Of a stretch of DNA of 64,000 bases, positions 50,220 to 59,861 are shown piece by piece. The notes beneath the pieces were generated by a model, which ran no database searches, was not told where the DNA came from, and was given only the letters and a program-made list of their open reading frames with translations. Each line of letters starts with the position of its first letter. Positions within the stretch are counted from its first letter, which is position 1. Source of the stretch: Candidatus Aegiribacteria sp. (GTDB lineage Bacteria > Fermentibacterota > Fermentibacteria > Fermentibacterales > JCC-6); contig JAUXIK010000003.1 in the NCBI GenBank assembly GCA_030620995.1, positions 22,192 to 86,191 of the forward strand, written 5' to 3'. Both the position numbers and the translations under genes were made by a program.

Positions 50220-50791
50220 CTGAAATAGAGAAATACATCAAAGCCGCGAAGGCTTCGATTGCCTTGCTTGACAGCGAAATGATAGAAAGGGCATCTGATC
50301 TATGCGTGAAATCAGTTCTTTCCGGAGGAACGATTTTCTTCTGCGGAAATGGCGGAAGTGCTGCTGATGCCCAGCACCTGGCAGGTGAACTAATCGGCCG
50401 TTTCCGTCTTGATCGGGATGCTATTCCAGCAATAGCGATTACTGCCAATGCTGCTATTATTACATCCATAGCTAATGATTACGATTTTTCAGAGATATTT
50501 GCCAGGCAGCTGCAGGCATTGGGGAAACCCGGAGATGTTCTGATTGCCATATCGACGAGCGGACGTTCGCGAAACGTAATAAAAGCTGTTGAGGAAGCAC
50601 GAAGAAAGTCCATGAAGATCGTAGGTTTCACTGGCAGTGATGGAGGAGCCATCGCGCGAAGGGCCGATGTTGCCGTAAAAGCAACTTCCACAGAGACCAG
50701 TCACATACAGGAAGAGCTTCTTATAGCAGGACATGCCATATGCTCGGCAGTTGAAAGAAAATGCGCAGATTACATCAGGAGCAGGCACTGA
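50216..50791 (+). CDS. gmhA: Sedoheptulose-7-phosphate isomerase
   Basis: FFCGNGGSAADAQHLAGELIGRF; AISTSGRSRNVIKA; HIQEELLIAGHAICS. Confidence 0.92.
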   Translation: MTEIEKYIKAAKASIALLDSEMIERASDLCVKSVLSGGTIFFCGNGGSAADAQHLAGELIGRFRLDRDAIPAIAITANAAIITSIANDYDFSEIFARQLQALGKPGDVLIAISTSGRSRNVIKAVEEARRKSMKIVGFTGSDGGAIARRADVAVKATSTETSHIQEELLIAGHAICSAVERKCADYIRSRH

Positions 50792-51809
50792 TTTGAAGAA
50801 ACATGCTGTCTGGAAACACCTGATACCAGGAATAATAATAGCCGGAATCGCTCTATTTCTCACTTACCGAAAAATGGACATGGCTCAGCTTATGTCCGCT
50901 CTCGGGGAGATGTCCTGGCCTGTACTCCTTCTTATTCTCCCTCCGCTCGCCATGAGCTATTTCTTCAGAATCATAAGATGGCGCCTGCTTCTATCCCCGA
51001 TGGAAAAAGTCTCAATGAAAGATGCGTCAGGACCTCTTCTTACAGGTTTCATGGTGAATGCCCTTCTTCCCGGAAGAGTTGGCGAAATCCTCAGAGCTCT
51101 TCTCCTTTCAAGGCGGACTTCAGTACCCGGAGCATCCTCATTTGCCACCGTGGTACTCGCACGGATATTCGATGGGCTTACTCTGGCCACCATGACTCTT
51201 ATTGTTCTGGCTGTACTGTGGACGGAACTTGATACTGCTATCAGGCTTGGATTGATTGGCGCCGCGTTACTCTATTTCGTCGTTCTCCTGATGCTTATTT
51301 CTCTTCGGAAGTGGAAGGAGCAGGCAGCAGGAGCGATCTCCGCTCCTTTCAGATGGGTCAGACTAAAATCATTTTCAGAAATAATCGAGCGTCTGCTTGT
51401 TTCCTTTTCTCACGGCCTTGAAGTATTGAAGAACTGGAGAGAGATCATTAAGGTGGTATTCTATTCACTCCTTATCTGGGGAATGCTTGCTCTTTCGGTT
51501 TTGCCGGTATTCAGGGCAATGCATCTCGAGGTACTCTGGTATTATCCTCTGCTTGTACTGATTCTGGCCGGCCTTGGAATGCTCATCCCAACCCCTGCCG
51601 GAACCGGAACGGTACACGGAGCCCTTGTGCTTGTACTGCCTGGTCTTGTGGGAATAACAGTTGAAAACACCAGAATATTCGCATTACTCTTCCACACTAC
51701 GCAGTTCATTCCGATAATCCTTGTCGGACTGATAGCAGCTGTTCGTGAGGGTGTAACAACATCTCAGGTCAGTGAGCTTGCCGATAAAGAACCACCGGAG
51801 ATTGAATAG
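50791..51809 (+). CDS. Lysylphosphatidylglycerol synthase TM-domain/UPF0104 flippase-like protein
   Basis: MVNALLPGRVGEILRALLLSRR; PTPAGTGTVHGALV; multiple TM; TTG start. Confidence 0.85.
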
Positions 51810-52230
51810 CGTTATTTCCGACGTTCCTGCCAATATTGCTGATTCACCCGGTTATTACATCGCTCGCGGCTCTGTAACAGTTATTTCAGATCATCTGACT
51901 GATATCAGATGTTCTTATAAATATGATATAGCTACAATTTCAAACATCATACACCAATCAGAATCATTTAACTGATTTAATATATATCAGTTGTCGATAA
52001 TTGGCTAGCGAATATCCCGGAATAAGCGGTAATGAGCCTTCCTGTTATGTGAGTAGAAATCAGTTCGATGAAGGAGCTTGCGGGAGAACACTTTCTTTAT
52101 TAAGTTTTTAGCATTGAAGTCTTAATAGTGTTTTACTTAATTCAGTAAATCTGAATAAGGAGTCAGCACGATCATACAACGCGGATAAACAGATCAATGT
52201 TAATCCGCAGATTCATCTGTTATGTCAAAT

Positions 52231-52246
52231 TGGCACCATTCGTGCT
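52231..52246 (+). promoter_or_regulatory. Candidate sigma-54 (-24/-12) promoter
   Basis: TTGGCACCATTCGTGC: GG-N10-GC spacing, about 100 nt upstream of the ferredoxin gene. Confidence 0.35.
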
Positions 52247-52349
52247 TTCTGTAAATGACTGGGATTGTAAGTTGTTGACAATAAGTTAATAATAGGTGCA
52301 TATTAACTGGAATGATTTTTGCCTGTATAAGTTCTGAAAGGAAAGGAAG

Positions 52350-52613
52350 ATGGGTTTTCTGGACATCCTTTTCAAGCGGGACACAGCTGACGGTTATCCC
52401 GGAAAAGGAATCTGGAAGAAACCTCATCCTTTGCGCAGGGCTTTCGTCAAACAGGAACTGTGTCAGGGATGCGGTGAATGTGAATCCATCTGTTATTATG
52501 GAAGAATCAGAGTTCGAAGGAATCGGGCAGCCGCTGTTTCGAAGGGATGTGCGGGGTGTGGTGCATGCGCCGGAATATGTCCTGCAGGGGCGATTATCAT
52601 GATAGATAATTAG
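52350..52613 (+). CDS. Small ferredoxin-like 2x[4Fe-4S] protein
   Basis: CQGCGECESICYYGRI … CAGCGACAGICPAGAI. Confidence 0.85.
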   Translation: MGFLDILFKRDTADGYPGKGIWKKPHPLRRAFVKQELCQGCGECESICYYGRIRVRRNRAAAVSKGCAGCGACAGICPAGAIIMIDN

Positions 52614-52639
52614 AGAAGAAAACCGAGAAGGATTAAAAA

Positions 52640-52894
52640 ATGCCAACATATGAATACAAATGCAAAAAGTGCGGACACAAATTTGATAAGTTCCATAAGA
52701 TGAGTGATGATTCAATCAAAACCTGTCCTGAATGCGGCTGCGAAGTAGAGCGACTTATCGGAGCCGGATCCGGTATTATCTTCAAAGGAGCGGGATTTCA
52801 CGCAACTGACTATGCTAATTCCAGATCGAGCTGCTGCGGATCTGACAGCAAACCGGACAGTTGCGCCTCAGGGAAGTGCTGCCAGAAAGACTAA
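52640..52894 (+). CDS. FmdB-type zinc ribbon protein
   Basis: MPTYEYKCKKCGHKFD…CPECGCEVERLIG. Confidence 0.93.
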   Translation: MPTYEYKCKKCGHKFDKFHKMSDDSIKTCPECGCEVERLIGAGSGIIFKGAGFHATDYANSRSSCCGSDSKPDSCASGKCCQKD

Positions 52895-52986
52895 CCTGGT
52901 TTTACTGTAAATACTGTCTGGTAGGAGAGTCATTCAGGTATTATACTCCATGAGTTTCAATTGGATATTTCAGGGGGGTTAATCTT

Positions 52987-54300
52987 ATCAGACACCATAT
53001 TCTTTTACTTTTCCTTTTCCTGATTCTGCTCGCATGTGGTAATAACGAACATGCCGATGACAATGTTGTTCAGGTTCTATTCTGGCATGCAATGGGTGGA
53101 CCTCTGGGTGAATTCATGGAAGATTCACTTGTAACCGAGTTCAATGCAACACATCCGTATATCGAAGTTATTCCTGTCAGTATGGGGAATTACAGAGCTC
53201 TCTGCCAGAAGATACTGGCAAGCGTCATGGCTGGTGATACCCCTGTTGTTGCGCAGGCCTACGAAACCTGGACATCTCAGCTGATAAGAGGTAATGCCCT
53301 TGTACCTCTGGATTCCCTCATGGAACTTGATACACCGGACATCACTGACAGATGGAATAACGATTTCTTTCCTGTTTTCAGGCTGAATAATACGTTTGAC
53401 GGACGAATCTACAGTTTTCCTTTCAACAAAAGCGCGCAGGCTGTTTATTACAATGTTGAACTGATGGACAGCTTGAATCTTGAGCCCGCAGAAACAAGAG
53501 ATGAATACCGCAAACTGCTGATCTCTCTTACCAATGATGGTAACAATGATGGTGATCTGCTTGACGATGTAGATCGATGGGGAACAGCCTTTACTCCGAG
53601 TGTGGGTATGTTCGAAAACCTTCTGCTTCAGGGTGGCGGATCCCTGCTGTCAGAAGACGGATCACGAACTGCATTTGCGTCGCAGGCTGGAATAGAAGCT
53701 CTTCAATTCCTGATAGATCTGATACATACCGATGGTTCCGCCAGGATTTCTTCCGGTTATACACATCAGAACGATTTTGCGGAGGGTCTCGTTGGCATCG
53801 TACAGGGATCTACGGTTTCGCTGGCATTTATGGAAAAGACCTTTCAGCGTCGGGAGGAAAACGGAGAATATGTTTTTACACTGGGGATAGCTCCACTTCC
53901 GGCTTACAGAGAACAGGCTGTAATAATAGCAGGAACGAATGTTATTCTCTTCAAATCAGATTCTGCTGAAGTCGAAGCAGGATGGGAATTCATCAAATGG
54001 TTCACAGAATCCCGTCAGCAGGCCAGATGGAGTGCTGCCACCGGATATATTCCCGCCACACGGAGTTCTATCGAGGAACCTGAAATACAGGAGCGTTTTG
54101 AGGAGTATCCCGGTCTTGAGGACGTGATGCTTCAGATTGAATACGCGCAGTTCGAACCACAGCAGACATTCTGGTATGATGGCAGGCTTTTTCTTTCAGA
54201 GGCGGTGGAGATCGCTCTCTATGGAAGAATGAGTGCTGAGGAAGCTCTATCCAGAGCTGCCACCCTTGCAGATGCTGAACTTGGTTCCGAACTTGACTGA
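52987..54300 (+). CDS. Extracellular solute-binding lipoprotein (family 1); probable ATC start
   Basis: In-frame signal peptide (M)RHHILLLFLFLILLACGNN upstream of the ORF-track start; WHAMGGPLGEFMEDSLVTEFNATHPYIEV. Confidence 0.85.
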   Translation: MRHHILLLFLFLILLACGNNEHADDNVVQVLFWHAMGGPLGEFMEDSLVTEFNATHPYIEVIPVSMGNYRALCQKILASVMAGDTPVVAQAYETWTSQLIRGNALVPLDSLMELDTPDITDRWNNDFFPVFRLNNTFDGRIYSFPFNKSAQAVYYNVELMDSLNLEPAETRDEYRKLLISLTNDGNNDGDLLDDVDRWGTAFTPSVGMFENLLLQGGGSLLSEDGSRTAFASQAGIEALQFLIDLIHTDGSARISSGYTHQNDFAEGLVGIVQGSTVSLAFMEKTFQRREENGEYVFTLGIAPLPAYREQAVIIAGTNVILFKSDSAEVEAGWEFIKWFTESRQQARWSAATGYIPATRSSIEEPEIQERFEEYPGLEDVMLQIEYAQFEPQQTFWYDGRLFLSEAVEIALYGRMSAEEALSRAATLADAELGSELD

Positions 54301-54329
54301 CAGATAATTCACTCGTGAAAGGGGAGACG

Positions 54330-55349
54330 ATGATAAGAAGTTTCCCGGTTCTGATGTTAATCCTGTTTGCCGGATTAGCTGGTGCCCAGACGGTTTCGAT
54401 TGCCGAGGCCAGAGAAGATCTGGACGGTGATGGAATTCCCGATCACCTTGGTGAAATCCTCACCATAGAGGGGGTCGCGACATGTGAGGGAACACTGTTC
54501 TCCACGACGGGGCTTAGTTTCTATGTTCAGGATGAAACAGCTGGAATCAATGTATACGCGTACAGTTCCGCGAGCCCCGGAGCAATCGAAGCAGGGGATG
54601 AATGGAGAATAACCGGAGAGATCAAGCAGTACAACGGTCTTACCGAGATATCCCCCGATTCGCCTTCGGATTTTGTATATATCGATCATCCCGGTGTACC
54701 TCAGCCACTTCAGCTGGCTTTGAATCAGGGAGTTTCAGAAAGCATCGAAGGTCAGCTTCTCGCTCTGGGAAACAGTTCGCTTTCCCAATGGGTCACAGTA
54801 GCCAATGATCCTGAGTCTGCGGGGGGCGGATACAACTTCAACGTCTGGAACGGACAGAATTCCGTTGCCATCCGTGTAAACGAATCTACCGGCATCAGTG
54901 TTTCCAATATCGGTGCCGGTACCCGTCTGTTCATGCTTGGCATCGGCGGGCAATACGATTCAGAACCTCCTTACGATAGCGGGTACCAGCTACTTCCAAG
55001 GTATCAGACCGATCTTGAAATATACCAGCCATCGATCTATGATGGTTTCCATCTTACTGTTCTTACCGATAATCCATTCGCTCCGGTACTTGGGGAAACC
55101 GTTAATATTGAATACGGCGGTCCTGCCGGAATGCGATTTACTCTTACTGTTTTTGACAGATCCGGAAGAGCCGTGACTCATCTCGCGGAATCCCGTCCAG
55201 CCGGTGATGTTGTTCAGTGGAATGGAAAAGACGATTACAGCAAGATTCTTCCACTCGGACCCTATCTGGTTCTCCTTGAGGGCATGGACACTGACGGAAA
55301 ACGCTACACAACGACTGAAACAATCGTCGTAGCAGCTCCCCTGAATTGA
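54330..55349 (+). CDS. Secreted protein with OB-fold-like domain and FlgD-like C-terminal domain
   Basis: Signal peptide; LTIEGVATCEGTLFSTTGLSFYVQDETAGINVYA; C-terminal FTLTVFDRSGRAVTHLAESRPAGDVVQWNGKD. Confidence 0.7.
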   Translation: MIRSFPVLMLILFAGLAGAQTVSIAEAREDLDGDGIPDHLGEILTIEGVATCEGTLFSTTGLSFYVQDETAGINVYAYSSASPGAIEAGDEWRITGEIKQYNGLTEISPDSPSDFVYIDHPGVPQPLQLALNQGVSESIEGQLLALGNSSLSQWVTVANDPESAGGGYNFNVWNGQNSVAIRVNESTGISVSNIGAGTRLFMLGIGGQYDSEPPYDSGYQLLPRYQTDLEIYQPSIYDGFHLTVLTDNPFAPVLGETVNIEYGGPAGMRFTLTVFDRSGRAVTHLAESRPAGDVVQWNGKDDYSKILPLGPYLVLLEGMDTDGKRYTTTETIVVAAPLN

Positions 55350-55359
55350 GGTGGCAATA

Positions 55360-56181
55360 ATGTATTTGAAAACGATTACGGTTCTGTTTGCCCTTCTGAT
55401 AATTGCGGGGCAGTCGTGGGCGGCGTTTGAGGAAATGGAAATAGGGATCACTTCGCAGGGCATGGGCGGAACGGGAGTTGTACTGTATGGAACCGGAGCG
55501 CTTCTTTTCAACCCCGCATCCATAGCGGGAAGCACATCACCATCCATAACCATATCGGGCAGGCTCCCTTTTACGAACATGGATTTTGGAACATACGGAA
55601 TCGATGGAGCATTTCCGATTAGTGAATCCTGGGTATGCGGAGCAAGTCTTCGCTATTTCGGAGGTGATCTCTACAATGAACAGATGGCAGCGATAACCTT
55701 TGCCGGAATGCTCACCGATGATATGTCTTTCGGTCTCCAGCCTGTTTTTTGCAGAGCTGTTATTGCTGATGGTGTTTCCGAGTACGGGAGCGCGAGCACT
55801 TTTGCGGTCAATGCGGGATTTCAGGTTAGAATGTACAGAAGATGGATGCTGGCCGCTTCTATCAGAAATCCTTTCCAGGCAAGACTTGGTGAGAGCGGAG
55901 AATATCTCCGGAGAAGAATAGACGCAGGTCTCAGATACGAACCGGTCACCGGAATGATTTCAGCGTTGACTTTCTCCAGGGATTTCAATGGTCTACGCAT
56001 ACATGTAGGCCAGGCTCTTCCCCTTGGCTCCATAAATATCCTGGCAGGGGTTCAGAGTAATCCGGTCTCAATATCCGGAGGGCTGAATACAACAATTAGA
56101 GGTATTACAGTGGAATACGCCGTAATAACGCATCCTCAGCTCGACCTGACTCACCAGGCCGGGGTGACTTATGGTTTCTAG
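55360..56181 (+). CDS. PorV/PorQ/UPF0164-like outer membrane protein
   Basis: Signal peptide; GMGGTGVVLYGTGALLFNPASIAG. Confidence 0.72.
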   Translation: MYLKTITVLFALLIIAGQSWAAFEEMEIGITSQGMGGTGVVLYGTGALLFNPASIAGSTSPSITISGRLPFTNMDFGTYGIDGAFPISESWVCGASLRYFGGDLYNEQMAAITFAGMLTDDMSFGLQPVFCRAVIADGVSEYGSASTFAVNAGFQVRMYRRWMLAASIRNPFQARLGESGEYLRRRIDAGLRYEPVTGMISALTFSRDFNGLRIHVGQALPLGSINILAGVQSNPVSISGGLNTTIRGITVEYAVITHPQLDLTHQAGVTYGF

Positions 56182-58603
56182 TTTAATACTGGCTGTTGCT
56201 GTCGGACTGTCTGTCCCGAATGGGTTTGATCTGAATACCGCATCTCTTCAGGAACTGCAGGCGCTTGAGGGATTGAATTCTCAGCAGGCCTCTGACCTCT
56301 ATGATTTCATTTACGAAACAGGGGGACTTCTCAGTATTTACGATGTTATGGAAATAAGCAGTTTCACAGCCGTTGAACTGGAATGGCTTCGCGGTAACTG
56401 CGTGATTGTCCCACCCTCTGAAGGGAGAATTTCCAGCGATATACTGGAAATAATGGAAAGACTTGCCACCGAGGACGGCCCTGGTGATGCTGCTGTAGAT
56501 CTTTGGGAGCATTACCTTCTGCACCCTCTGCCGATTAATTCAGCAACCTCGTGGCAGCTGAGAAGTCTGGACAGGGTAAGTCTGATCGATGCGGTAGCTG
56601 CTGAGCGAAGACTGAAAACCCTTGGCTCTGTTTCGAGCGTTACTTCACTCCGAAACGCGGATTACCTGAGTTACTATGGCTACAGGAATATGCGAGATTA
56701 CGTTTCAACCCGCGAACTTGACCTGAGTTCTATGGATTTCTTCGGCGGCTACAGGGTCGTCGTAGATGGTGGTGACGGAAGATCGTCTGATGAGGATGGA
56801 CTATATGAAATGCTCAACAGTCTCAGATCTGCGAAATACGACATAGACACAGGTGACAGAGGATATTCTGACGCAGACAGCGTTGCCTGGGCTGAAAGAC
56901 TTGACAGCGAGTACGAAGAGCTTCTCGGAGCACAGAACGTGACCGGCTGGGAGCACAGGGTTCGTGTCGGATTCGGAGACAGATTCCGGGGTGGAACCAG
57001 ATTCTCCAGGGGAAGTAATTCCACAGCCGGATTTGATCTGTTCTCGGATATGGATCTCGGTGATCTTAACAAAAGGTTCGATGTCGCCAAAGTCTTTGTA
57101 TCGATAGAGAACATAGGTATTGTGAACCAGGTCGTACTTGGAAATTACAATCTGTCACTGGGTCAGGGACTGATGGTGAACAATTCCGATGAGCTCTGGT
57201 ACCGCTCTACGTACGGTACATGGGGACTTTATCCCGATCTCACCTCAACACGTCAGTTTGCCCTGGTCGGTGGAGCCGTGGAAATGCATGAAGGACCTTT
57301 TCTTGGATACGGATTCTATTCAGCGGCATCAAGAGATGCCATAAGGGATATCGATGGAACGCCGAATATTCTGATAATGTCTTCCTCGCGTACTTCTCCG
57401 TATGCTGACGTGCTAAAGGAAACAACTTATGGAGGATACGGTTTCTTTGACCTTGGAGGGATCCTTCCATGCGGGACCGCGATCGGTGCAGGCGCCATGA
57501 ACATTTCCTACAGTGATTCTCTCATTCCGGACTCAGAAGCCCTGGATATTCCCGGTGACGCGCAGCTCTGGGACTGCCCGGAATACGACATTCTTACAGC
57601 AGGGAATTCATCCTCTTATCTTGCATTCTCGGCTCAGACGATTCTGGATAATTTCAGCCTTGAAGGAGAATTCGTCCGGCAGGATAACGAGTCGATTGCC
57701 ACGCTCGCAAGGGCCAGGTGGCAGAATGACTATTTCTATCTGCTGGGTATATGGAGACATTACGATATCGGCTTTACTAATCCATACAACCGTGGATTTG
57801 CGGAACAGCTCCGATACGATGATACCGTTTTTGAGAAACCGTATTATCTCAACGACCCGCTTACTTCGCAGCTTGCGGAATGGCCGACCCCAAAACCCGA
57901 AGAGGGTGTCTACATTGAGAGCCGCTTCCAGATCAGCAGGCACATAACATTTACAAAAGTGTATCTTGATATATGGCGCTCTCTGCCATGGGGATTTGAT
58001 AATTACAGATTCCAGGGGGAGATAGAGTATCGACCTGATTTCCCTGTCAGGTTCAGATTGAAATGCAAATATCAGGAGAAAACCAAAAAGCATGACGTGA
58101 TTCCAACCACATCGCGTACACAGGAATTCACCTTCAGAACCTTTTTCCTTCCCACCGGACATGACTATTTTGATGTCAGGCTCCGGTACGGGATGGTTGA
58201 ACTTACTCCGAATCCAAGATACGGTGATGACCGGCTACTGTCCGGTGGTTACCTCTCCGCGAGATGGGAGCACAACTTCAGTGAGAATCTGTCTGTTCTT
58301 GGAGGAACAACTCTATGGTCCACGGACGGTATGAGTCAGTGGGAGTTCGAAGATACTGGAATAGATTTTCTTGATGGAGATGGAACCAAATTCTATGTAA
58401 CCATCAAGAATATTTTGTCTGATAACCTGCAGCTCAGGCTCAGGATACTCAGAAAGGACACTTTCTATCCCCGCACCGGTCTCTACAGGCCTGATCCTGA
58501 TGACAGCTTTTATTACGAAGGTGATCCGAGCAGTCCGGTGAGGGATTTCAACGATCATGTAACAGATTATGGCATCCGATGTCAGCTTGATTTCCGCTGG
58601 TAG
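56171..58603 (+). CDS. HhH (ComEA-like) N-terminal domain fused to a large predicted beta-barrel
   Basis: FDLNTASLQELQALEGLNSQQASDLYDFIYETGGLLSIYDVMEI; second repeat LPINSATSWQLRSLDRVS; C-terminal beta-rich …CQLDFRW. Confidence 0.75.
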   Translation: MVSSLILAVAVGLSVPNGFDLNTASLQELQALEGLNSQQASDLYDFIYETGGLLSIYDVMEISSFTAVELEWLRGNCVIVPPSEGRISSDILEIMERLATEDGPGDAAVDLWEHYLLHPLPINSATSWQLRSLDRVSLIDAVAAERRLKTLGSVSSVTSLRNADYLSYYGYRNMRDYVSTRELDLSSMDFFGGYRVVVDGGDGRSSDEDGLYEMLNSLRSAKYDIDTGDRGYSDADSVAWAERLDSEYEELLGAQNVTGWEHRVRVGFGDRFRGGTRFSRGSNSTAGFDLFSDMDLGDLNKRFDVAKVFVSIENIGIVNQVVLGNYNLSLGQGLMVNNSDELWYRSTYGTWGLYPDLTSTRQFALVGGAVEMHEGPFLGYGFYSAASRDAIRDIDGTPNILIMSSSRTSPYADVLKETTYGGYGFFDLGGILPCGTAIGAGAMNISYSDSLIPDSEALDIPGDAQLWDCPEYDILTAGNSSSYLAFSAQTILDNFSLEGEFVRQDNESIATLARARWQNDYFYLLGIWRHYDIGFTNPYNRGFAEQLRYDDTVFEKPYYLNDPLTSQLAEWPTPKPEEGVYIESRFQISRHITFTKVYLDIWRSLPWGFDNYRFQGEIEYRPDFPVRFRLKCKYQEKTKKHDVIPTTSRTQEFTFRTFFLPTGHDYFDVRLRYGMVELTPNPRYGDDRLLSGGYLSARWEHNFSENLSVLGGTTLWSTDGMSQWEFEDTGIDFLDGDGTKFYVTIKNILSDNLQLRLRILRKDTFYPRTGLYRPDPDDSFYYEGDPSSPVRDFNDHVTDYGIRCQLDFRW

Positions 58604-58615
58604 GGTGGAGGAACT

Positions 58616-59848
58616 ATGAATATCATTGCAGCAGGAATAATATCATTACTGGCGATAACTGCCGGGCTTCCAGAAGTTATGTGGCTTGGTGAAATAGGTA
58701 CGCCCGGTTCAGCCAGTGCGCTCGGTATGGGAAATTGCGGTTTTCTTGATGTATCCGCTCTCGGGGTTCTTGAGAACCCCGCGCTTCTGGCAATTGCCGA
58801 AGAAGGTCTTCAGGTGGAAATCGCGGCGGGTCTGGATTACTTTGTTGAGAAAAGAACGAGAAGGGTCTATGACATTTTCGGCAGTTCAATCGGTGAATCC
58901 GAATATGCTTTCAACAAGAATCTATCTTTTGTTCCAGGCGGTGCCGCAGTTGCTTTTCGGAATATTGCAGGACTTCCTGAGGCGTTTTCGTTTGCCGCCG
59001 GATGGAGGGTTCCAGGCACTTTCACTTACAGTTATGGAAGAACTGTGCGGGACGATTCCTATGTGAAAACAGGCGAGGAAAGCCTGGAGATATCCGGCAT
59101 CAAGAACGAGTTTGACCTGGCAGTCGCTTTTTCACCATCCGAGGTTTTCTCATTCGGATTTGCGGGAGGATACATCACAGGATCAAGGAATGTAACATGG
59201 GAAGTAACGCATGTTGATCCCTCGCAGGAAGGAATTCTTTCCCAACGCGAGGAGACTGTTTCGGGTATTGTAACCAGGGGTTCCATCCTTTTTTTGCCGG
59301 ACAGGAGAGTTTTCATAAGTGCAGCGATTGAATATCCGATGCCGCTTTCTTTCTCTCCAGAAGAAACCGGTGATCCTGTATACTGGAACACCTTCTCGGA
59401 TACCGATTATGATATGGACATTCCCATGACTGTAAGGTTTGGTTCCATTTACATTCCCGGAAACAGCCTGAGGTCAAAATTTACAGGTGAATTCTACTGG
59501 AGCCCTGACGGCTCAATGGAGTACGAGGACGAAAATCTTGGTCTTTTCAACTCCTGGGGAGTGCATGCCGGTGTTGAGAACACTCTTCCCGGCGGCCCTG
59601 TTGCCAGATTTGGATTTGGGTACGATCGCTCTCCCATAAACAGTTCGCTGGATAGAATGAGCTTCACTGCCGGGATGGGTTTTCACATAGGTGATTGGAA
59701 TCTGGATATGGGAGCCAGTTTCTCCCCTGACAGGTGGAAACAGACAGAGATAACCGGCTTACCTTCCTTTACCTCCGGTGACAGCCTGACAATAGAGGAA
59801 ACAGACACAAGGCTCATGTTCTCCATCAGCCGTGTGTTTGATATCTAG
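58616..59848 (+). CDS. PorV/UPF0164-like outer membrane protein
   Basis: GTPGSASALGMGNCGFLDVSALGVLENPALLA. Confidence 0.7.
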   Translation: MNIIAAGIISLLAITAGLPEVMWLGEIGTPGSASALGMGNCGFLDVSALGVLENPALLAIAEEGLQVEIAAGLDYFVEKRTRRVYDIFGSSIGESEYAFNKNLSFVPGGAAVAFRNIAGLPEAFSFAAGWRVPGTFTYSYGRTVRDDSYVKTGEESLEISGIKNEFDLAVAFSPSEVFSFGFAGGYITGSRNVTWEVTHVDPSQEGILSQREETVSGIVTRGSILFLPDRRVFISAAIEYPMPLSFSPEETGDPVYWNTFSDTDYDMDIPMTVRFGSIYIPGNSLRSKFTGEFYWSPDGSMEYEDENLGLFNSWGVHAGVENTLPGGPVARFGFGYDRSPINSSLDRMSFTAGMGFHIGDWNLDMGASFSPDRWKQTEITGLPSFTSGDSLTIEETDTRLMFSISRVFDI

Positions 59849-59861
59849 GCGGGAGCAGATT

